A model generated the notes under the pieces. It searched no databases. It was not told where the DNA came from and was given only the letters and a program-made list of their open reading frames with translations. A stretch of DNA of 64,000 nt. It comes from Arthonia radiata. Taxonomy: Eukaryota > Ascomycota > Arthoniomycetes > Arthoniales > Arthoniaceae. Positions 57,782 to 64,000 of the stretch are shown here, one piece after another (position 1 is the first letter of the stretch; every line of letters begins with the position of its first letter). A program made the translations under genes and the position numbers. The stretch is from NCBI GenBank assembly GCA_002989075.1, contig PSQN01000017.1:2611453-2675452 (forward strand). Direction: 5' to 3'.

Positions 57782-60700
57782 TTACAAAAAATACACAATG
57801 GCGCACATCGCGGCTACTAACTTGATCAACCCAAACGATAGACTCCGAGCCCCTCCACTCGTAGAAACATTGGTAGACCGATTGCGAGTCTGGACAGCGT
57901 TGCCAGAAGAACTCGATCCTGCGCCCGCAGTCGCGCTCGACTTCGCGCTGGCGCCGCTGAATGTCGAGGTCACGCCATTGACAACATCGTAGGACCCATC
58001 GCTAGCCAAAGAGATGGTAGCGCTTGGCTGACCGTTTAGGCCAGGAACTGTGATGACGCCGCCTTGCCTGAGTGTCTGCCCGTCGATGATATAGGAGTTG
58101 CCTGAGATGCCAGACACTGGTGTTGCTGATATGCCAGGAGCGACGATAGCAGCAGCAGCGTTTGTGGAAGACGTGCCTAGCACCTCGGTGGAAGATCCCA
58201 CAACGGCGGATTGTCCGTTCGCTGCGAGTGACACTCGAGTCCCTGATATTGTGGCCTCTCGTCCGGGCATTAGTCTTGTTCCTCTAATCTCGTAACCGCC
58301 ATCCGAGGCTGCTGTGTAAGTTTGTCCTCCTACTATAAGCGGTGCAGCAGTGGCCTGTGCGACAGCCGCGCCTAGCAATTCGGTCGATGAGCCTACGACA
58401 GCAAATTGTCCGTTTTGTGCGAATGAGACTCGTGTACCCGCGATTGTCGTCTCCATTTCGGGCATCAGCGTCATTGATCCGATCACGTATGCACCATTCG
58501 GCGAAGCGGTGTATGTCTGACCACCGACAACAAGCGGCGCGGCATTCACTTGCCCATTGGCCGCACGAAGAACTTGGGTTGACGATCCGACGACGGCAAA
58601 GCCGCCGTCAGTCGCGAGAGATGCAGGTGCGCCAGCGATCGTGGCGATACCGCCGACTGATAGGGTCTGACCGTTGGGCAGCGCAAAGCCTCCACTTGGT
58701 ACTGCTGTAAGTATTTGACCGCCTAGTGCGAGCTGACTTGCACTGCCAGTAATCGCCGGTGCACCATAGGTCTGACCATTGATGATGATACTCGAGCCCC
58801 CAGGCGCTAGGGATATTGTGTTTCCTCCTTGTGTCACTGCTGCAGCGCCAGGCCGTAAGGTAAGTCCTCCTCCGACAGCCACATTGCCATCGGCATCGCG
58901 ACTGATGGTAGCGTCACCTACTGCCAGCTGAGAAGGCGTATTGGGTGCTGCGATGGCCTGGGCGTGCCCATCGATGATAGCTGATGATACATCCGCGTGA
59001 AGCAGCGGTGTTGGCCCGTTTTGGACAGCAGCGGAGGCAACAGATGCGAGAGCTGCGGCGTTGGGCACAGCGAAGTCTCCGGCAGGATGCGCGGGCAATC
59101 CTTGACTAGGCGCTATTGACAACTGATGAGCGTCCGGCGCTGGAGCTCCTGCTAGACGTGGTAAGGCTGGGCCGTCTGCCACGTTCGTTGAGGGGTCAAC
59201 TACTTGATCCACTCGCAGCGGGCCAGGTCTTGCAGGATTCGCCTGCGTGTCTATCGAAACAGGTCCTGGCGCCGGCGCAGAGGGTTGCGGGCCTGCGACT
59301 TGCGTTTTAGGGGCCACAGCTTGCGGTGCGTTGCTTTCAGGTTGCTGTTGCTGACCAAGGGGCTGTCCTTGAGGGTCTAGTATCTGCGGATGACCGCCAG
59401 CGGCAACTGACTGAGCGCTCACAGAGTCAGCTTGTACGGACTGAAGCTGAGGTTGAGCGGCTTGAGTTTGTTTCAGAGCAGGTTGAGATTGTTGTTGAGG
59501 AGCGAAGGTAGCTGGGAGTAACGCCGCCGGAGGCATCATGATCGATTGAGTGTCAATCAAGAGGTTTGAAGACGTGCTCGACGGGTCATTCGGTGGATTG
59601 TGAGTCAAGGTAGCAGAACTCTCCCCAGGCGGCGGTGGCGGTGGGAGAGGAGCTGGTGGAGGTGCAGGTGCTTGTGAAGACGGGCTCAGAATGTGAGATA
59701 TCGACGTGACCGAGGTAAACACTGTCCGATTGACAGGTTGTGCCCCTTGTGCAAGCTTGATATTTGGCCTAGCAAAATCGGCAGGCCCTTGACAATTTGC
59801 CACAGGACCGAAACTAGGGAACAAATTGGATATGAGCAAGAAACCGTCGCTGGCGTCGTTTCCAACTATAACGTAATTGTATCCAAACGGGTCAGCCGGA
59901 TCAACCACACCCTCAGTAGTTGGTAACGGCGGACGCGATGGTAACGGCTGGAAAGTCCCTGTCGGGGCAGCTTGGCAATAACGAGACCCGTTCGTGCTTG
60001 TTTCAAGGGTGCCTGACCACGCAATGTCAGATGGATAAGTTCCTGCAATATCCGGATACTATTGGCCGTCGTTAGCTCCTCGTCATTCTTCGCTGGTGAG
60101 GAAAGGCGAGAATCTCACCGTCAACGTCTGATACACATTTTGGCTAAGTCCTGAATCAAAGTCTGACAAGACAGTAGTGACAGTGCCCTCAGAATTAGTG
60201 TTGGTTGGCAGCTTGAGCTGAATGTCTGTGTCATACTGAGTTGACAGACTAGTCTGCTCATCCGTGTCAGCGCAACAGCCCCAAGACGTACTGCAAACGC
60301 AATCGAACGCTTACATGGTTATATTGGTCGATCATGTTTATGATCGTGGCATCTATGAGAAAATGAGCACTTGTTCGCATAGAGCCCTCGTGTGAGGGGG
60401 ATATGAGTAGACTTGACCTACAAGTCAAAGTCCTGAGGGCTGGACGGCTTGTCCAGGAGGTGTACTTTTACCATCAGCAAATCCAATTTGAAACGCAAGA
60501 ACGACAGGCTTGTAGCGTACTCTAGCATACGCTCCTTTCCCAAGCACTGAACAATTCACGCGGCAATCCATTGTGTCTGGAAGACCCGGCTTTGAGGTTA
60601 TGCCAGGCGGCAGGCTTGAAGATAACGTAAGGGAGGCTGGAGAACTCGAGTGTTCTGGCAAGACGTCGTCGTTCACAGATGAGCGGATGACAGTAGCTTC

Positions 60701-61000
60701 CACTGACTGTTCAGTCCGAGTTTCGGGCATCGTGCTTGTCGATTCCAGGTGAATCGATATGGTTGAGTTCCGAAACGGAGCCCGTGGCGGTAACGTAGGG
60801 AGAGAGGCTGTAGGGCTGCCTGACAGCAGCGTGTTTGAGGTTCTGAGCCCAGCAAAAGCGACGGTGCTGGTAGCACTACTCGTCGCAATGGTCGAAGCCG
60901 AACCCATGCTGGAGACAAGCGACGCAATGTTCGATGCTCCTTGGGCTGCGGCGATCATACTCCATCCACCTGTGAGCATGGCGATCGAGGAGAACTTCAT
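57782..61000 (-). CDS. large secreted GPI-anchored repeat protein
   Basis: Proposed exons 61000-60466, 60352-60315, 60253-60119 and 60058-57782 encode about 994 residues. The N-terminus is a signal peptide (MKFSSIAMLTGGWSMIAAAQ). The first 350 residues carry Ser/Thr-rich stretches and Cys-bearing motifs (DCRVNCSVLG, RYCQAAPTGT). Then come a Pro-rich linker, a Gln-rich block, and a long region of VGGQTYTA / LPNGQTLSVGG / GSST-type beta-repeats. The C-terminus (GGARSLSFGLIKLVAAMCAI and a short hydrophobic end) is a GPI-anchor signal. The part after exon 4 starts is firm; the small 38-nt exon 2 and the GTACAC donor are the least certain choices. An outer cell-wall or surface role is inferred from architecture. 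Confidence 0.75.
58165..58660. repeat. tandem 195-bp repeats within the GPI protein gene
   Basis: Three diverged copies with equivalent positions at about 58191, 58386 and 58581, an exact 195-bp (65-codon) spacing. Each encodes, on the minus strand, a unit of the type ATIAGTRVS-xx-NGQ-xx-VVGSSTE-xx-APL-VVGGQTYTA-xx-GGY. Constant spacing with many synonymous differences means old copies under protein-level constraint. Confidence 0.85.
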
Positions 61001-62715
61001 GGTATCGCAGAATTGGACTCGGAGTATCACAGGGCACAGAAGAGTACACCCTGTACAGCGAGCCAGTCACTGAATCTTTATAGGATCGCAGGATTATACC
61101 ACACTTCCCAGAAGTCAGCGTGTGATGCGGCATTTCCAGCCATTCAAGTACCGACGCATTCAAAAGAATGGCAAACTGGTGCCTACACGGAAGATGGGTG
61201 GGCATAAAAGCAGCATAATAGACAGGCTACGAACCAGAAGAGCTATTCTACTGGGAGAGCGCTGCTCAATATCCGCGTGGCCCGTCCCGCAGTGGTCTCC
61301 ATGGAGGAAGATCTACGATATTTACTCAAAGTCCAGAGAAAACCTCAACAAGTTTTTTATATAATATGTGCAAGGGAATACACATGAAAGATACACAGCC
61401 CTCTCTGCGTCGACCCTCTCTACGGCACCACGCTTACATCTTGACGCCTGCGTTTGGGCGCCTTAGCCCTGACGTTTTTTGGGCTCTCTCTAAGTTAAAG
61501 CACAGAAGATTTCATGAACAACACTTCAAAGCTTTCAATGATATATCGAAATACGAGCTCGGATGTGTATGCCTACAGATGTCAGCGAGCCGATACATAG
61601 GAAATGCACTGAAGTAAGCAAGCTGATACAATGTCAATTGAACACGCACAGGCACGAGGCATACAGTTGCACCGACTGCACCGTGTAGGCATCAAAACTT
61701 CAGCTGAATCGACAATGATGGATGGCGAGCGAAGCGATAGGACAACAGTACGGCTCGGCAAAATTGGTGATAACCGGATGCGCTGATACGAGGCTGGAAA
61801 GATCACCCCTTTTGGACCGATCTGACTGCGTGCTACAAGCTGTGAGCATGCAAGTCTCCAATGACAGGCGCAGAGTCGTACAAACGCGGGCGGGTAGATA
61901 CTCGAATGGCCGTATAAGCGAGATAACTTAGGCATCATCAGCGGTGTTACACTTTTGGCCCCCCCGATAAGTCATACACTTGAATGAACGGTACTGCTCG
62001 AACTGGGTGGATGCGTGAGTGGGTCAGTGCTTATGTCTCTGCTCGTTTTATTGTCGTCGACGGAGAGGTACTCTCACGTGGAGACTGCTGGCATCGGCCT
62101 CAACGGATCTCTTCGGCGACGCTGGCAAGCTTTTGATTGGTTGCTCTAAGCCCCCTATATGGCTGCCTCTACGTAGCTGCTGCGGCAAAGTCAGTACGAT
62201 GGTAGCAGAGAGGTTTGCCAATGGCAATCATGAAGTTGCGTGAGATTCGGTGACAACAAAAACTTCCGCCCAGTTTTCTTCCGAGGGATGAGACGCATGG
62301 ATAAAAATTGTGATCTTTTAGAAAGCGCAGTATGGTCATGCTGACACGCCACGAATCCTCTTGGGCGTACCCCGAGAACGCGCTGAAACTATCTTAGGGG
62401 TAAGGTTTCTTGCTTTAATCCATCCCAATTCATGTTCTTCTATCCACATGTCCTCCTTTTGCCAGTCTCACAGAACAGGGCAATCATGTGCTCTGGACGT
62501 CGCCAAGTCTACACAAAATACGTAATCTCGATTCCGGAGGGCTGCGGTACTGCTCAGCCACTCGGGGCTTGAGTCAGATGGCACGATGGTTGCTCAGCCA
62601 CCCAAATCATGTTCTTTAAGACTGCATACCCTCGTGGGGCAGGTAGCTTTCTTGTCAGCGGCTTGGTAAAGCTTTTTTGAGCGAGCACTTCGGTATTGAG
62701 AACGCGTCCCGGTGA
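61001..62715. other. gene-poor sequence
   Basis: The first few hundred bases are the promoter side of the GPI-protein gene. Beyond that no supported gene: open frames such as 61938-61582 (minus) lack motifs. Confidence 0.35.
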
Positions 62716-63235
62716 CGTGATCATGTAGAATGGCCGACGGAGCGGTCGTCTTCCAGAAGCATATCCATACCTTGGCAGGTTTCCTATGGCACACGCATCA
62801 GTGGAACTGATAGTTCAAACAACCAGCTGGGGACTCTAGCAACGCTTGACTTTGTCATCCATATTGTAAGCGACGCAGATCTTGAAGCCGTCCTCCGGAC
62901 GAAGAGCGGCCTTTTCGAAGCTCTATCCCAACACACGTTTCAGAAGGCAAAGACCCGACGGAAAGATGAGCAGGTCTATAGAGTTTTCTCTATTCCCACA
63001 GTCGTTCTGTTATAAAGCTCTGGTTCGGACAGGCTTCCGGTGCTGACCAGTCCGTCGACAAGAGCTACGGCCCCTCAGCACGCAGTACCCCACTTTCAAA
63101 AACATTGTGTGTTGATACGAGAGCAGGCGCTGTGGTCGAATCAATTCTAGTCGATTGACAAGAGCAGTGTGTGGTGATGGCACTGCTGAAGTGATTATTT
63201 TTGAGCTGGAGGTGACTCTGCTGGAATGCAGTTGA
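62716..63235 (+). pseudogene. coding-like relic, several frames
   Basis: A plus-strand frame stays open for 99 codons (62716-63012) with no ATG near its start and clear protein character (TLATLDFVIHIVSDADLEAV, GLFEALSQHTFQKAKTRRKD), ending at TAA 63013-63015. Afterwards a protein-like reading continues in other frames (DQSVDKSYGPSARSTPLSKT; then GDGTAEVIIFELEVTLLECS up to TGA at 63233). That last frame continues directly into the candidate gene at 63266. Either exons with introns I cannot place, or a gene broken by a frameshift and two stops. Family unknown. Confidence 0.33.
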
Positions 63236-63265
63236 AACGCCAAAGACTTCGACAGTCTCATATGG

Positions 63266-63749
63266 ATGCCGCTTCACCGTGCTTTGAATTTGCTCACCTT
63301 AGCTCAGACTTCCAACATCAGGGAAGCTCCTCTCAACTCGTACCACAAATTGCCGAGCGTTGACGCAGGGGACAGTCTCCCTGAATGCATATCTTCTTTG
63401 ATGTACAGCCTCCTGAATGACGACGGGAACGTCCCATTGCTGGACGCAAACCAAGAATTTCCTACAGAGCTGCTAAGAAAAAGAGTACTGGGGTGAGGCG
63501 CAACTTGAATGCTCAGCCATTTCGACCTGAAGGAGTATTTCGTAGCGTACGAAGGTGTCTGCTGCGGAAGAAGCGATCGCGGATACCGCTGAATATACCA
63601 GAGGGGCACCCATCGTTGGTATATCCAAGGACCAGTTCAAAAGCCGCCACAGTGGTAAGCCTCCAGCTCTTGCCAAAAGTTTGGACTGTTTTTCGCACCG
63701 ATTAAAATGCTGCACCCATGGGATATCGTCGGAACGGCTCGCAGAGTAG
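63266..63749 (+). CDS. candidate two-exon gene of unknown function
   Basis: Exons 63266-63484 and 63555-63749 join in phase 0 across a 70-nt intron (donor GTACTG, acceptor TACGAAG) to 137 residues. It begins MPLHRALNLLTLAQTSNIRE and contains LPECISSLMYSLLNDDGN, then AAEEAIADTAEYTRGAPIVG after the junction. The frame is also open upstream of the ATG back to a TGA at 63233, so this may be the 3' part of a longer, broken gene. No domain recognised. Confidence 0.38.
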
Positions 63750-64000
63750 CTTCACGGCCGTCGCAAGCCTTAGCGAGCCTGAAGACCATGGGATCTGCTG
63801 CTCATCTTCTCGGATCCTTGCGGACCCAGCTGAAAGGTTATAAACTTTGATGACGAGTGAGGGCCATGGGCGCTGGTGCTGTTCGTGATACTGACATCGT
63901 TTCAGATTGATTGATAAGACACCCGAGTTGTTTGAGTGCACAGCACCATGTCGGGAGGTTACAGACAGTAATGACGAAGCAAAGCCCGATCTGACGAGCA
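63750..64000. other. window edge, no gene seen
   Basis: No supported feature in the last 251 bases. Confidence 0.4.

Overview
The window is nuclear DNA of a filamentous ascomycete (Pezizomycotina). The evidence is short GT-AG introns of about 45-75 nt with CTGAC/CTAAC-like branch sites, together with ascomycete genes: a group III HAMP-repeat histidine kinase, an AbaA-type TEA factor, Rok1, Mrd1, Nsp1 and Sfh1. The class is probably Dothideomycetes, but that is only an impression. No tRNA, rRNA, CRISPR or intact transposon was seen.

Layout. 0.4-11 kb: a small mitochondrial-type membrane protein, a secreted type-B carboxylesterase (-), a bifunctional 6-phosphofructo-2-kinase/fructose-2,6-bisphosphatase (-), and a Uls1/Ris1-like SWI/SNF translocase (+). 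12-24.4 kb: the Nik1/Os-1 histidine kinase (-), a clathrin-adaptor-accessory-like protein (-), nucleoporin Nsp1 (+), ATPase inhibitor IF1 (-), and a 14-3-3 protein (+). 25-41 kb: a Munc13/Unc13-type C2 protein (+), the TEA/ATTS regulator (-), Mrd1 (-), dynein light chain LC8 (+), ATP synthase subunit g (-), Rok1 (+), and an orphan 68-residue protein (-). 43.4-61 kb: a Triad3/RNF216-like RBR ubiquitin ligase (-), RSC subunit Sfh1 (-), a concentrative nucleoside transporter (+), a Csn12/Thp1-like PCI protein (-), an orphan 202-residue protein (+), and a large GPI-anchored repeat protein (-). Splice coordinates were worked out by hand from frame, conserved protein sequence and splice motifs; IF1, LC8, subunit g and 14-3-3 only become visible after splicing.

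Three stretches (about 41.3-43.3, 46.0-49.5 and 61.0-64.0 kb) are gene-poor. They hold short coding-like pieces in shifting frames, either small multi-exon lineage-specific genes or decayed genes; I mark these as uncertain.

The genes are mostly unrelated housekeeping genes, as expected of a fungal chromosome. Some functional pairs are visible: two early 18S rRNA factors (Mrd1, Rok1) lie close together, two ATP synthase accessory proteins (IF1, subunit g) are present, and several gene pairs are divergent and share short promoters. I found no convincing new multi-gene system. The most interesting items are the orphan genes, the coding-like islands, the in-frame stop in the RBR ligase locus, and the 65-residue repeats of the cell-surface protein.
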